A stretch of DNA of 64,000 nt from Alteromonas sp. MMG017 (GTDB lineage Bacteria > Pseudomonadota > Gammaproteobacteria > Enterobacterales > Alteromonadaceae): NCBI RefSeq assembly GCF_018100795.1, contig NZ_JAGJDY010000002.1, positions 496,001 to 560,000 of the forward strand, given 5' to 3'. The notes beneath the pieces are model-generated. The model ran no database searches, was not told the DNA's origin, and saw nothing but the letters and a program-made list of their open reading frames with translations. This document shows positions 9,306 to 19,300 of the stretch, piece by piece; position 1 is the first letter of the stretch; every line of letters begins with the position of its first letter. The translations under genes were made by a program, and so were the position numbers.

Positions 9306-9333
9306 ATTATACGGATATGGGCTGTGAATGCAA
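9306..9333 (-). promoter_or_regulatory. Sigma70-type promoter of rpsP-rimM-trmD-rplS
   Basis: Read on the minus strand, a -35 TTGCAT (9333-9328) and a perfect -10 TATAAT (9311-9306) are separated by 16 bp. Transcription would start near 9299, leaving a leader of about 80 nt before the rpsP ATG. Confidence 0.7.
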
Positions 9334-9348
9334 GTATAAATGCGGGTT

Positions 9349-9373
9349 AAATAGGGATTATGCATCCCTATTT
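9349..9373 (-). terminator. Hairpin, probable terminator of the M20 peptidase gene
   Basis: A perfect 10-bp stem (AAATAGGGAT/ATCCCTATTT) with a 5-nt loop lies about 47 bp beyond the peptidase stop and just upstream of the rpsP promoter. The T-run is short (three residues), so termination strength is uncertain. Confidence 0.5.
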
Positions 9374-9419
9374 ATTATTTATTGGCTATTAGTGTGGAAG
9401 GAGTAAAATTTTCGCTTGC

Positions 9420-10730
9420 TTATAAGGCCTTAGCTTCTCCTAAACGATAGAGTAAAATAGCCGCTTTATGCATGTTTTGCGCAAAGGTAGACATGTCGGC
9501 CACTTCATCTTTTGTATGTCCCCCATCGCCCATTAAGCCTAGGCCATCAATGGCCATGTCTACATGATCTGCAGCAAATGAAATATCGGCGGCACCAGCG
9601 TTTCTTGGATTAACCGGCGCTACAGGGCCATAACCTAAAGATTCACTTACATCGCTATACATCTTTAACAGTGCATAGTTTTCATCGGTAGGTGCCATTG
9701 GCGGATACCCATCGGCAAAGGTTAATGTCGCAGAGGTATGCGCTAGGTTATTCGAAGCCACTTCCTGCATAACCTTTTTAGCTTTTGCCAACTCGTCGGC
9801 GGTTAATGTGCGAATGCCGCCTTTCACGGTCACTTCTTTTGCCACCACATTGGTTTTACCAAAGCCTTGTACAATAGAATTCTCGGGCTGTACTTCAACT
9901 TCAGTACCACCCGCTATTAACCCAGGGTTGAAGGTAATATTACCAACGCCCGCTAACTGCTCGCGAAAACCATTTAAAATACGAGCCGTTTCAAAGATTG
10001 CGCCATAGCCCACATTGTCGGTAAATATTTGTGATGAATGCGCAGGCTTGCCTGCTACATCTAACTGCCACCCTATTGAACCACGTCGTGCGACCACCGC
10101 TGTTTTAATATCGCCATCTGCATCTTCAAACCCCAGCGCGATATCGGCCCATATTGCTGCATCAACCAAGGCTTTCTTAGATAGTGAAAGTGGGCGGCCG
10201 CTACTCTCTTCATCGCCTGTCATAACGACCTTAATACTCACTTTATCAAGTAAATCTAGGCCTTTGAGGGCTTTTAATGCCGATATTATAATGACGTTTC
10301 CGCCCTTCATATCAGATATTCCGGGCCCAGCAATATGGGTATCATCGATGACCTTATAGGCTTGAAATGCGTCATCTTTAGCAAATACAGTATCTAAGTG
10401 ACCTATCATTAGAATTTTGGGGCCTGAATTTCCATAACTTGCCACTAAGTGCCCAGCCCGATTGAATTCACTTCCATCAACCCACTGGGTGTCAAACCCC
10501 ATTGCATCGAACTCGGCTTGATAAATAGCCCCTACTTTTTTGACTCCGTCGAAATTCATGGTGCCACTATTGATATTCACCGTTTTTTCTAACAGCGCTT
10601 GGGACTGGGTGAGGTTATCATTAATGTGCTTTGTAATTTTCTGCTCGGTGGCAGTATCAGCCATACTGGTTTGGCTAAACATGAATACCATGCCAACGAA
10701 CAGGGTGTTGAATTTAATTCTTTTGATCAT
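9420..10730 (-). CDS. Exported M20-family metallopeptidase (glutamate carboxypeptidase-like)
   Basis: A 436-residue zinc peptidase with a signal peptide ending near FSQTSMA. The dizinc ligands of the M20/CPG2 type are visible in order: IGHLDTVF, ISDMKGGN, MTGDEESS with the catalytic Glu pair, GFEDADG, and the late histidine in GDGGHTKDE. Relatives remove C-terminal glutamate from peptides or folates; the signal peptide places it in the periplasm. I choose the ATG at 10730 over one at 10754, because an AAGAGA ribosome-binding site sits 8 bp ahead of it and the longer N-terminus is not signal-like. Monocistronic. Confidence 0.88.
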   Translation of the reverse strand: MIKRIKFNTLFVGMVFMFSQTSMADTATEQKITKHINDNLTQSQALLEKTVNINSGTMNFDGVKKVGAIYQAEFDAMGFDTQWVDGSEFNRAGHLVASYGNSGPKILMIGHLDTVFAKDDAFQAYKVIDDTHIAGPGISDMKGGNVIIISALKALKGLDLLDKVSIKVVMTGDEESSGRPLSLSKKALVDAAIWADIALGFEDADGDIKTAVVARRGSIGWQLDVAGKPAHSSQIFTDNVGYGAIFETARILNGFREQLAGVGNITFNPGLIAGGTEVEVQPENSIVQGFGKTNVVAKEVTVKGGIRTLTADELAKAKKVMQEVASNNLAHTSATLTFADGYPPMAPTDENYALLKMYSDVSESLGYGPVAPVNPRNAGAADISFAADHVDMAIDGLGLMGDGGHTKDEVADMSTFAQNMHKAAILLYRLGEAKAL

Positions 10731-10942
10731 GAATTTTCTCTTATTTATTATCATTTAAGACTTGAATAGACACAGGAAGAATAATGAGAGTAAAACGGGC
10801 GTTCTGTAATGTCTAGTGAGATGAAAAAAGTGAATATTAGTGAATAGTGTTTTTTATAGTAGCCGCTAAGAATACATAAACAGTGTGGCGACATGGGCCC
10901 AAGTTGACCCATGTCATAAGAGAGTTTTATAGCTGTAGTTTA

Positions 10943-11599
10943 TCAACCTAACTGAGCCAAGGTCACATTCGCATCGTTATAATCCAGGGCAATAAATCGA
11001 TAACCTGATTCATTTTTTAATATTAAGCTGGGAAAACCCTGGGCGCCAATAGCTTGCCCCATGCTTATTTCTTCCATCAGTGTTTGTTGGGTTTCTGCGC
11101 TGTTTAACTCTTTTTCGAATTGCTCTGGGTTTAATCCTAACTCGCTGGCCAGTTCAATCAACGTAGTATCATTAGACGGATTCATAGCGTGAAGATAGTA
11201 CCCTTCTTGTATCGCTTCGATCATCGTCTCTTCTTTACTGGCATCTTGTTTTCTAGCAGCAATCACCGCACGGCATGACGGATAAGTTGAGCGTCGTGGC
11301 TCGCATTTTTCCCAAAAATCAAAGTTGAATATGGTACCCGGCACCCGCTGCATGATGGTTTTCCAATATCCGCTGATTGCAGCTTGCATAGCACTTGGCA
11401 TGGGTTCGTTAGAATCAGGCGCTAACCCGCCTAATACATATTGCACCTCTATGTGGTTTGGCAGGTTTTGTTTTATCGTGTTCCATACTGGTACAAACGC
11501 CCAGCACCAACTGCACATGGGGTCATGTACGTAGTAGAGAATAGATTTACTACTCTGCTGTGTTACTCGTTGTCTGGGCTGTCGCACTGGCTTTTCCAA
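10943..11599 (-). CDS. DsbA-family thioredoxin-fold protein
   Basis: This 218-residue protein has a thioredoxin-like active site CSWC at residues 29-32 in the context DPMCSWCWAF, and a cis-proline segment GAQGFPSLIL near the C-terminus. No signal peptide is visible, so it is probably cytoplasmic, closer to the FrnE/YjbH branch than to periplasmic DsbA. These proteins are oxidoreductases or protease adaptors; the partner is not clear. It is divergent from metY, with about 135 bp between, and is unlikely to be part of that pathway. Confidence 0.82.
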   Translation of the reverse strand: MEKPVRQPRQRVTQQSSKSILYYVHDPMCSWCWAFVPVWNTIKQNLPNHIEVQYVLGGLAPDSNEPMPSAMQAAISGYWKTIMQRVPGTIFNFDFWEKCEPRRSTYPSCRAVIAARKQDASKEETMIEAIQEGYYLHAMNPSNDTTLIELASELGLNPEQFEKELNSAETQQTLMEEISMGQAIGAQGFPSLILKNESGYRFIALDYNDANVTLAQLG

Positions 11600-11684
11600 A
11601 ACACTCTCCTACATTTAATTAACAAATAACTTTTTAATACTTCACAAGTGAAGACTTTTGGAATACCTTAAACAAAAGCTTTAT

Positions 11685-11700
11685 AGACGTCTAACCATCT
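11685..11700 (+). promoter_or_regulatory. Candidate MetJ box upstream of metY
   Basis: A perfect 8-bp MetJ half-site AGACGTCT (11685-11692) is followed directly by a weaker copy, AACCATCT, matching at 5 of 8 positions. MetJ binds tandem 8-bp met boxes. The site lies 35-50 bp ahead of the start codon of a methionine-biosynthesis gene, in a suitable position for repression. Confidence 0.6.
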
Positions 11701-11734
11701 AAACGCACAAAGCATAAATGTTAAGGTATGTTCA

Positions 11735-13012
11735 ATGAAACCAGAAACCATTGCATTACACGCAGGCTATACTAGCGAAGAAACCACAAAAGCAGCAACT
11801 ACTCCTATTTATCAAACCACATCGTTTACGTTTGATAATACGCAACATGGTGCTGATTTGTTCGACCTTAAAGTGCCAGGTTATATCTACAGTCGGATAA
11901 TGAATCCGACCAACGCAGTGTTAGAGCAGCGTTTAACTGAATTAGAAGGTGGTGTTGGTGCATTAGCGGTAGCCTCCGGCATGGCCGCAATTCGCTATGC
12001 AATTGAAGCTATCGCAGAAGTCGGTAGCAATATTGTGAGTGTTGGGCAGTTATACGGCGGCACCTATAACCTTTTTGCGCATACTTTTCCTCGCCAAGGT
12101 ATTCAAACTACCTTCGTACAAGCAAATGACTTCGACGGCCTTGCTGCCGCTATCGATGAAAATACCAAAGCCGTATTTTGCGAGTCTATTGGCAACCCTG
12201 CAGGAAACGTTGTTGATATTAAACGTTGGGCCGATATTGCACATGCCGCAGGCGTGCCGTTAATTGTTGATAACACCGTTGCTACCCCTATTCTTTGCAA
12301 GGTGTTCGATCATGGTGCCGACATCGCTATCCACTCGTTAACCAAATATATTGGCGGTCACGGTACTACCGTGGGCGGCATTATTGTTGATTCAGGAAAC
12401 TTTGATTGGGCTGCCCAGTCAGAACGATTCAGTATGCTGACCACTCCCGATCCAAGCTACCATGGCGTTACTTACACAGAAGCACTTGGCCCAGCCGCTT
12501 ATATTGGTCGTTGCCGCGTTGTGCCTCTGCGTAACACAGGAGCTGCACTTTCAGCACAAAGTGCGTTTAATATTATGCAAGGGTTAGAAACCTTATCGTT
12601 ACGGATGGAGCGCCACTGCGAAAACGCAGAAAAAGTGGCTGCGTTTCTTGAAAAGCACCCTTCCGTGAATTGGGTTAACTATGCGGCTCTGCCTGATAGT
12701 GAGCACTTCGACACCTGCCAACGCATTTGTGGCGGTAAAGCGGCAGGTATTATCAGCTTTGGTATTCAAGGTGGATTGCCAGCAGGTGCTAAGTTTATCG
12801 ATGCCCTACAGCTAATTCTACGCTTGGTTAATATTGGTGATGCAAAGTCTTTAGCCTGTCACCCTGCCAGCACTACACACCGCCAATTAAATGCTGATGA
12901 GCTTGCATCCGCCGGTGTGAGTGAAGATATGGTTCGTATTTCGGTAGGTATTGAACATATTGACGATATTGTAGCTGACATCGAGCAAGCCCTTATTGCT
13001 AGTCAAAGCTAA
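11735..13012 (+). CDS. metY: O-acetylhomoserine aminocarboxypropyltransferase (sulfhydrylase)
   Basis: This PLP enzyme makes homocysteine directly from O-acetylhomoserine and sulfide. The 425-residue length and N-terminal TIALHAGYTSE followed by PIYQTTSF are typical of the MetY branch of the Cys/Met gamma-family, which is longer than MetB or MetZ (about 390). The PLP lysine is K204 in SLTKYIGGHG, and the cofactor-pairing aspartate is D179 in VDNT. The C-terminal HPASTTHRQL motif is intact. An AAGG site precedes the ATG. A MetJ-like box upstream and a terminator downstream suggest a single-gene, methionine-repressed unit. Confidence 0.93.
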   Translation: MKPETIALHAGYTSEETTKAATTPIYQTTSFTFDNTQHGADLFDLKVPGYIYSRIMNPTNAVLEQRLTELEGGVGALAVASGMAAIRYAIEAIAEVGSNIVSVGQLYGGTYNLFAHTFPRQGIQTTFVQANDFDGLAAAIDENTKAVFCESIGNPAGNVVDIKRWADIAHAAGVPLIVDNTVATPILCKVFDHGADIAIHSLTKYIGGHGTTVGGIIVDSGNFDWAAQSERFSMLTTPDPSYHGVTYTEALGPAAYIGRCRVVPLRNTGAALSAQSAFNIMQGLETLSLRMERHCENAEKVAAFLEKHPSVNWVNYAALPDSEHFDTCQRICGGKAAGIISFGIQGGLPAGAKFIDALQLILRLVNIGDAKSLACHPASTTHRQLNADELASAGVSEDMVRISVGIEHIDDIVADIEQALIASQS

Positions 13013-13432
13013 GCGCTTAAAGTTGCTAAGCTTTGCACTTTAAAGTGCTTGATTACATTTAGGTACGTCGGGGTTCCAGGTTATAAATGGAACCCCAGAC
13101 CTTTGTTTTTTACTTTGAACCCAGCCGTTTTCTACTTTTGGTTTTTCTTTTCTAAAATCTTTTCTTTTTTGCTATTTCTTTACAACTTCCTGCTTTTCTT
13201 ACAAATTTTTAATCCGGCTTGCGTTAGTCAGGCACACGTCAGAGCGAGTAAGGCTCCACCCACCTGATTTACTGCAACTGTAGTCGCATGAATAAATCAA
13301 CTTTTCCTAATTCAGCGTATAGTCATAACGATTAATCGTTCTCGGCTTCTGTTCGAACGCATCGGTAGCGTAAATTAAATACGGTTTTCCGTAACGTCGC
13401 TTTATCCTGTTGAAAATTTAAAAGAGGTTATT
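13013..13432. other. Gene-free interval with terminator and pyrimidine-rich tract
   Basis: About 420 bp between metY and the ABC exporter. It holds a short palindrome (GCACTTTAAAGTGC, 13035-13048), the metY terminator, then about 100 bp very rich in T and C on the plus strand (about 13100-13205). I see no gene. A hydrophobic frame at 13049-13267 is just the translation of the T-rich tract. Confidence 0.7.
13070..13111 (+). terminator. Rho-independent terminator of metY
   Basis: A 9-bp perfect stem (GGGGTTCCA at 13070-13078, TGGAACCCC at 13088-13096) with a 9-nt loop is followed by a T-rich run ending in TTTTTT. It lies 58 bp beyond the stop codon. Confidence 0.85.
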
Positions 13433-15193
13433 TTGGCAACACCGTTAAATGAAGTGTCAACAAAACAAGTACTGCAGTGGATAGGTTCACACTTAAGCCA
13501 ATACAAAAAACGTGTCGCTGGGGCCATTACCGCCTTGTTTACTGCCGCTATAGCATGGTTAATGTTAGGACAAGGCATTAAATACGCTATCGATAGCGGC
13601 TTTGTAGAAAGCGCTTCTGAAACCTTAAACCAGGCCACGGTTATTGTACTGGTAATAACGCTAATTGCCTGTATTGCGACCTATGCCCGCTTTTATTTGA
13701 TGACATGGTTAGGCGAGAGAGTCAGTGCTGATATTAGAAATCAGGTTTACTCTCATTTGCTCTCACTTCCCCCTTCATTTTTTGCAGAGCTTAGAACCGG
13801 TGAGGTTATTTCACGCTTCACTAGCGACACTACGGTAATTCAAACCGTGGTAGGTATGAGTCTTTCTATGACGCTTCGCTCTGTAGTAACATTTATTGGC
13901 GCGTTAGTATTGATGGGTATATCTAGCCCCCTACTTACTTTTTGCGTCATCATCGCTGTACCTGCTGTACTCGTACCCATAAAAGTTTTGGCACCACAAG
14001 TACGCAAGTTCGCTAAAATCAGCCAAGATAAGGTGGCAGATTTAGGTTCTCACATAGATGAAAGCCTGCATGAAATTATGACGGTTCAAGCGTATACCGC
14101 AGAAGACAAAGAACGCGCTCACTTTTCATCAAGAGTTGAGTCGGCGATGGATGCAGCTAAACACCGCATCCATTATCGCTCATTATTGATTGGCTGTATT
14201 ATGTGCTTAAGCATGACAGCGATAATATTTATTGCGTGGGTAGGTGCACGCCAAGTATTAGAAGGCCAAATGACCGTAGGGGAATTATCCGCCTTTCTAT
14301 TTTATGCAGTGATGGCAGGTGGCAGTATTGCTACTGTGAGTGAAGTGATTGGTGAAGTGCAGCGAGGCGTAGGCGCTAGTGAACGCCTTTATCAGCTACT
14401 GAATGCAACATCAGACGTGACTTCGCTGTCTGAACATTCAGCTTCATCGCAAATACCTCAGGTAGCGCCTGCTATTGTGTTTAAAGATATGAGCTTTGGC
14501 TATCCTGGTACGAAGCCATTATTTAACAATCTAAACTTAAATATTAAAGCCGGTGAGAACCTTGCTTTGGTAGGGGCAAGTGGTGCAGGAAAGTCATCGC
14601 TATTCCAATTACTTATGCGTTTTTACGACCCCACTAACGGTGAAATTACGTTTGATGACACGCCCATTATGGGCATGCCGATAAGCTGCTTACGCCAACA
14701 TATCGCTATTGTTACCCAAGAGCCTGTGGTATTCGCCAGTAGCGTAATGGAAAACATTCGCTACGGCAGCCCCAAGGCAAGTGACGATGATGTCATTAGT
14801 GCGGCCAAAAAAGCTTTCGCCCATGAATTTATCGATAATCTAGAAAATCGCTATCACACTCAGTTGGGGGAACGTGGCATCAAGCTTTCTGGTGGGCAGA
14901 AGCAACGTATCGCCATAGCCCGTGCAATATTGGCAAATCGCCCTATCTTACTTTTAGATGAAGCAACAAGTGCGCTAGATGCCATGAGTGAACGTATGGT
15001 CCAACAGGCAATGAATCGTTTAATGGAAGGCAAGACCAGTATTGTTATCGCACATCGCCTTGCCACCGTTCAGCATGCTGATCGCATTGTGGTAATGGAT
15101 AAAGGCAAAATTGTCAGTATCGGAACGCATGCACAATTAATGAAAAGCGATACCCTGTACAGGGAATACGCTGAACTGCAATTGCTTAGCTAA
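13433..15193 (+). CDS. ABC exporter, fused membrane and ATPase domains (MsbA/BmrA type)
   Basis: A 586-residue half-transporter: six membrane helices over residues 30-320, then an ATPase domain. Walker A GASGAGKSS is near 380-388, the signature LSGGQ near 484-488 and Walker B ILLLDEAT near 504-511, followed by the switch histidine in IVIAHRLAT. It would act as a homodimer in the inner membrane, exporting lipids, drugs or peptides; the substrate is not evident. Translation starts at a TTG (13433) preceded by AGAGG with 5-bp spacing; the next in-frame methionine lies inside the first helix. An RND pump lies downstream, but 120 bp separate them. Confidence 0.88.
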   Translation: MATPLNEVSTKQVLQWIGSHLSQYKKRVAGAITALFTAAIAWLMLGQGIKYAIDSGFVESASETLNQATVIVLVITLIACIATYARFYLMTWLGERVSADIRNQVYSHLLSLPPSFFAELRTGEVISRFTSDTTVIQTVVGMSLSMTLRSVVTFIGALVLMGISSPLLTFCVIIAVPAVLVPIKVLAPQVRKFAKISQDKVADLGSHIDESLHEIMTVQAYTAEDKERAHFSSRVESAMDAAKHRIHYRSLLIGCIMCLSMTAIIFIAWVGARQVLEGQMTVGELSAFLFYAVMAGGSIATVSEVIGEVQRGVGASERLYQLLNATSDVTSLSEHSASSQIPQVAPAIVFKDMSFGYPGTKPLFNNLNLNIKAGENLALVGASGAGKSSLFQLLMRFYDPTNGEITFDDTPIMGMPISCLRQHIAIVTQEPVVFASSVMENIRYGSPKASDDDVISAAKKAFAHEFIDNLENRYHTQLGERGIKLSGGQKQRIAIARAILANRPILLLDEATSALDAMSERMVQQAMNRLMEGKTSIVIAHRLATVQHADRIVVMDKGKIVSIGTHAQLMKSDTLYREYAELQLLS

Positions 15194-15315
15194 GCTGCCT
15201 ATGGTGCTATAACACTAGAATTTTGCTTGGGTTAAGTGGCAAAAAAAAGAACGCGAAAACAGCCACTAATTATCGTTATTAGAAAAATATAAAACTAAAA
15301 GATTTCGGAAAAAAA

Positions 15316-16371
15316 ATGACAAATATGATCTCCCGATACGCGAGGGTATCGGCGTGCTGTGTAGTATTGGCACTTACAAGTGTACCGGCTTACAGCCAAT
15401 TTATGGGTGACAAACAGGCTAAGTTAGTTGTGACTGAGCCTGTCTCTTTCATGTATGAAACCCGAAAAGTGGAAGCTGTGGGCAGTGCCGAGGCACTTCG
15501 CTCCATTGCACTTTACCCCGCCGTTGCCGATGAAGTCATCGAAGTCAATTTTGTTCCTGGCCAACTTGTTGAAGCTGGAAAAGTTTTAATAAAGCTAGAT
15601 AATCGTCGCCAGAAGAATGCCGTTAAGCGTGCTGAGCTAACATTAAAGGATGCACAGCGTACGCTTGATAGACTTATCACTAGCCATGCCCAAGGCGCAG
15701 TGCCTATCAGTGAACTTGACCTTGCACGCACCCAGCGTGACCTAGCCGAAGTGGCTTTGGAAGAGGCTATTGTCGACTTAGATGACCGTTTTGTAAAAGC
15801 ACCTTTTGACGGCGTTGTCGGCATTACTGACATCGAAGTAGGCGACAGAATAAACGAGCAAACGTTAATTACTACGCTTGACCATAGAAGTAAGCTTTAC
15901 ATTAACTTCAAAGCCCCAGAAGCGGCATTACCTGTGCTGATGAATGCGCCGGATGTGACGTTAGAGCCATGGAGCGATCGCGAAGTGGCCATTAAAGCCG
16001 AAATTGCTCAAATTGATTCGCGCATTAACGAAGCAGATCGTACCTTGCGAGCCCGCGCACTGTTAGACAACTCAGCAGACAAATTTCGCCCTGGCATGAG
16101 CTTTCGAGTGAATTTAAGCATTAAAGGCGACCGCTATGCCGCCATTCCAGAAGCCGCATTATTATGGGGTGCCACTGGCGCATACATTTGGCTTGCAGAG
16201 TCTGGAAAAGCGAAACGCGTTGATGTGAATGTTCATCAACGCTTGCGCGGCGCAATTTTAGTGTCTGGCGCCATTAGCGAAGGCGACACGTTAATTGCTG
16301 AAGGTGTGCAACGCCTTCGAAATGGACAAGCGATTACAACGGAATTGGTTGGGGGCCCCGCCAATGAGTAA
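15316..16371 (+). CDS. RND efflux periplasmic adaptor (membrane fusion protein)
   Basis: A 351-residue MexE/AcrA-type adaptor that links an inner-membrane pump to an outer-membrane channel. A signal peptide ends near residue 27 (VPAYSQ). A split lipoyl/biotinyl-like domain flanks a helical hairpin (KRAELTLKDAQRTLDRL to LARTQRDLAEVALEEA). The second lipoyl half is FVKAPFDGVVGI, followed by beta-barrel regions. The reading frame overlaps the start of the transporter gene by 8 bp (ATGAGTAA), indicating coupled translation. No outer-membrane TolC-type gene is adjacent, so a shared channel encoded elsewhere is likely. Confidence 0.92.
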   Translation: MTNMISRYARVSACCVVLALTSVPAYSQFMGDKQAKLVVTEPVSFMYETRKVEAVGSAEALRSIALYPAVADEVIEVNFVPGQLVEAGKVLIKLDNRRQKNAVKRAELTLKDAQRTLDRLITSHAQGAVPISELDLARTQRDLAEVALEEAIVDLDDRFVKAPFDGVVGITDIEVGDRINEQTLITTLDHRSKLYINFKAPEAALPVLMNAPDVTLEPWSDREVAIKAEIAQIDSRINEADRTLRARALLDNSADKFRPGMSFRVNLSIKGDRYAAIPEAALLWGATGAYIWLAESGKAKRVDVNVHQRLRGAILVSGAISEGDTLIAEGVQRLRNGQAITTELVGGPANE

Positions 16372-19300
16372 CGCGCCGGTAACCAATGACCTTCCCTCCT
16401 TATCAATTCGACGACCGGTACTCATTGTTGTTCTTAACTTACTTATTGCAATTGCCGGTTTATCGGCACTAAGTGCACTAGAAGTTCGAGAACTTCCCGA
16501 TGTAGATACGCCAAGAATTACTGTTACTGCCACTTACCCTGGTGCATCACCGGAAACCGTAGATGCAGAGGTTACCAGTCGCTTAGAAGGCGCGGTAGCT
16601 CGTGTTAGTGGCGTAAAAAACATTTCCGCACAAAGCGAAGAAAATTCAGCACGTATAAGGGTAGAGTTTCGCGCTGGCGTTAACTTAGAAGATGCCGCTA
16701 ACGAAACCCGAGAGTCGGTGAGCCGCGTTCAGCGACAGCTACCGGATGACGTAGAAGAACTAGCGATTATTCGCGCAGACAGTGATGCGCAAGCGGTGGT
16801 AAGCCTTGCCATTTCAAGCGACACCCTAGACATGGAAACCTTAACTGAGCGTGTTGATACAGATGTGGCTCCGCTTTTTTTGAGCATTCCTGGGGTAGCC
16901 GATGTCAGCATGAGTGGCGACAGAGAACGTGTACTTAGGGTGTCCGTTGACCCACTTCGTTTAACCAGCTTTGGGTTATCGATGGCCGAAATTGCCAGCG
17001 CATTATCGCTAGCCCCTTTCGATGTGCCCGCAGGGAGCATTCAATCTTCCGACCAAGCCTTAATTGTACGCGCAGATGCTACATCAGTCAGCGCTGAAGA
17101 TGTAGGTAATATTGTCGTTTCAGGTGATATACGAATCAGCGACGTCGCCAGTGTGTATTTTGGTCCTGCCGACTCCAGCAGTATGGTTCGCCTTGATGGT
17201 CGCCCTGTTATTGGTTTAGGCGTTATCCGCCAAGCCAGTTCAAACACCATTGAAATTTCAGATGAAGTGCTTTCTATGGTGAAAGACTTAGACAAACGCT
17301 TTACGGATATGAAGATTGTAGTGACATCTGACGATGCTGAATTTATTCGAGATTCGGTAAAAGAAGTGGTGGTGTCGCTGAGCCTTACCGTGGCGTTAGT
17401 TGTTCTCACCTTACTCGTGTTTATTGGCTCTTGGCGCGCCACTATTGTGCCTGCCCTGAGTATTCCTGTCTCATTAGCAGGTGCACTAGGTATTATTTGG
17501 GCCATGGGCTTTTCGGTGAACATTCTAACCTTACTGGCATTAGTACTTGCCACAGGCATGATTGTTGATGACGCCATTGTAGTATCTGAAAATATTCAGC
17601 GCAGAAGAGCCATGGGACTTGGTCCTCGGGCAGCTGCGGTTATTGGTACTCGTGAAGTATTCTTCGCGGTTATTGCTACCACGGCAGTATTAGCCTCGGT
17701 GTTTATACCCATCGCATTCCTGCCATCTACCGCAGGACGCTTATTCAGAGAATTCGGCGGCGTGTTAGCTGGGGCAGTTATCATATCTTCGTTTGTTGCT
17801 TTATCGTTAGTACCCGCGCTTACCGCGAGGCTTTCAAAAAAGCAATCTACCAAATCGGGCTTTTTCGATGCCACCTTTGGCCGCTTCGGTCACGCCTGTT
17901 TACACCTGTATCAAAAGTCACTGGTGTTCGCGCTGAAATACGCATGGGCGGTAGGCATACTAAGCTTATTGGCTGGCGGTGGTGCGTACTTGCTGGCAAA
18001 GAATATTGATAATGAATTAATGCCAAGTGAAGATAGAGGCACAATTCGTATATTTGCCCGCGGACCTGATGGTGCAGGCTTGAACTTCATGGACCGTCAG
18101 GCCGAGAAGATGGAAGAAATGCTATTCCCTTATGTTGAAAACGGCACCATCGACTCAATTTATACGGTGGTGGGCCAATGGGATCCTAATATTGTATTTA
18201 TTACGGTTCCGCTTAAGCATTGGGATGATCGCGACAAGTCATTACAAGATATCGTGGGTGAAATTCGCCCTGGCTTGCAAGCCATTCCAGGTGCGCCGGG
18301 CAATGCCTTTGGCGGAAACAGCCTTAACTTACGTGGCCAAGGTGGTGGTCTAGAACTGGCACTCACTGGCGATACTTATGAAAATATTCATAAAGCTGCG
18401 CTAGCTTTTGCTATCGAGATAGAAAATGCCTTACCTGAAGTAGGTAGACCGCAAATTAGCTACGACCCTACGCAACCTCAAATGCGAGTTAATATTGACA
18501 GACGTCGTGCAGAGGAATTAGGTGTGCCACTGCCTGATATTGCCAGTGCCCTTCGTGCTGCGGTAAACGGTGATGATATCGCTGATTTAAACGTGGGTGA
18601 CCAAGCCATTCCTATTATGTTGCAAACCAATAATAGAAATTCTATTAACCCATCTGACCTTACTAATCTGTATGTGAAAAGCAGTACCGGCAACCTAGTG
18701 CCATTATCCAGTGTCGCATTTATTACTGAAGAAGGTGTAGCCGCTGAACTTGAACGCCAAGCACAGCGCCGTGCAATTAATATCGAGATGGATTTGCCGG
18801 AAGACTTAGCGTTAAGTGATGTAGTAGACCGCATTCGTGAACTTGGCAACGAAACGCTACCCGATGGCATGGGATTAGTATTCCTAGGGGAAGCACAAAC
18901 CTATGAAGAAACGTCTAAGCAAGTCGCCCTCACCTACGTACTCGCGTTTATCATTGTACTGCTAGTATTAGCAGCGCAGTTTGAAAGTGTGAATTCAGCC
19001 GTTGTGGTTATGTTAACGGTACCTTTCGGTATTGCTGCGGCTATCTATGCCCTGTACCTAACCAGTACAAGCATTAACATTTACTCGCAAATTGGCTTGG
19101 TAATGTTAATAGGACTATTGGCGAAAAATGCCATCTTACTTATTGAGTTTGCCGATCAGTTACGCGACAAAGGCTATAGCGTTTACGATGCTATTATAGA
19201 AGCGGGTCGCGTGCGTCTTCGCCCAATCATGATGACATTGGTGTCCACTATCCTTGGCGGCTTGCCACTGATACTTTCAACAGGCGCAGGCGCTGAAGCG

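Noticed and set aside
13049..13267. Hydrophobic 72-codon frame
   Set aside because: It starts inside the metY terminator region and simply translates the T-rich tract into Phe/Leu; no ribosome-binding site.
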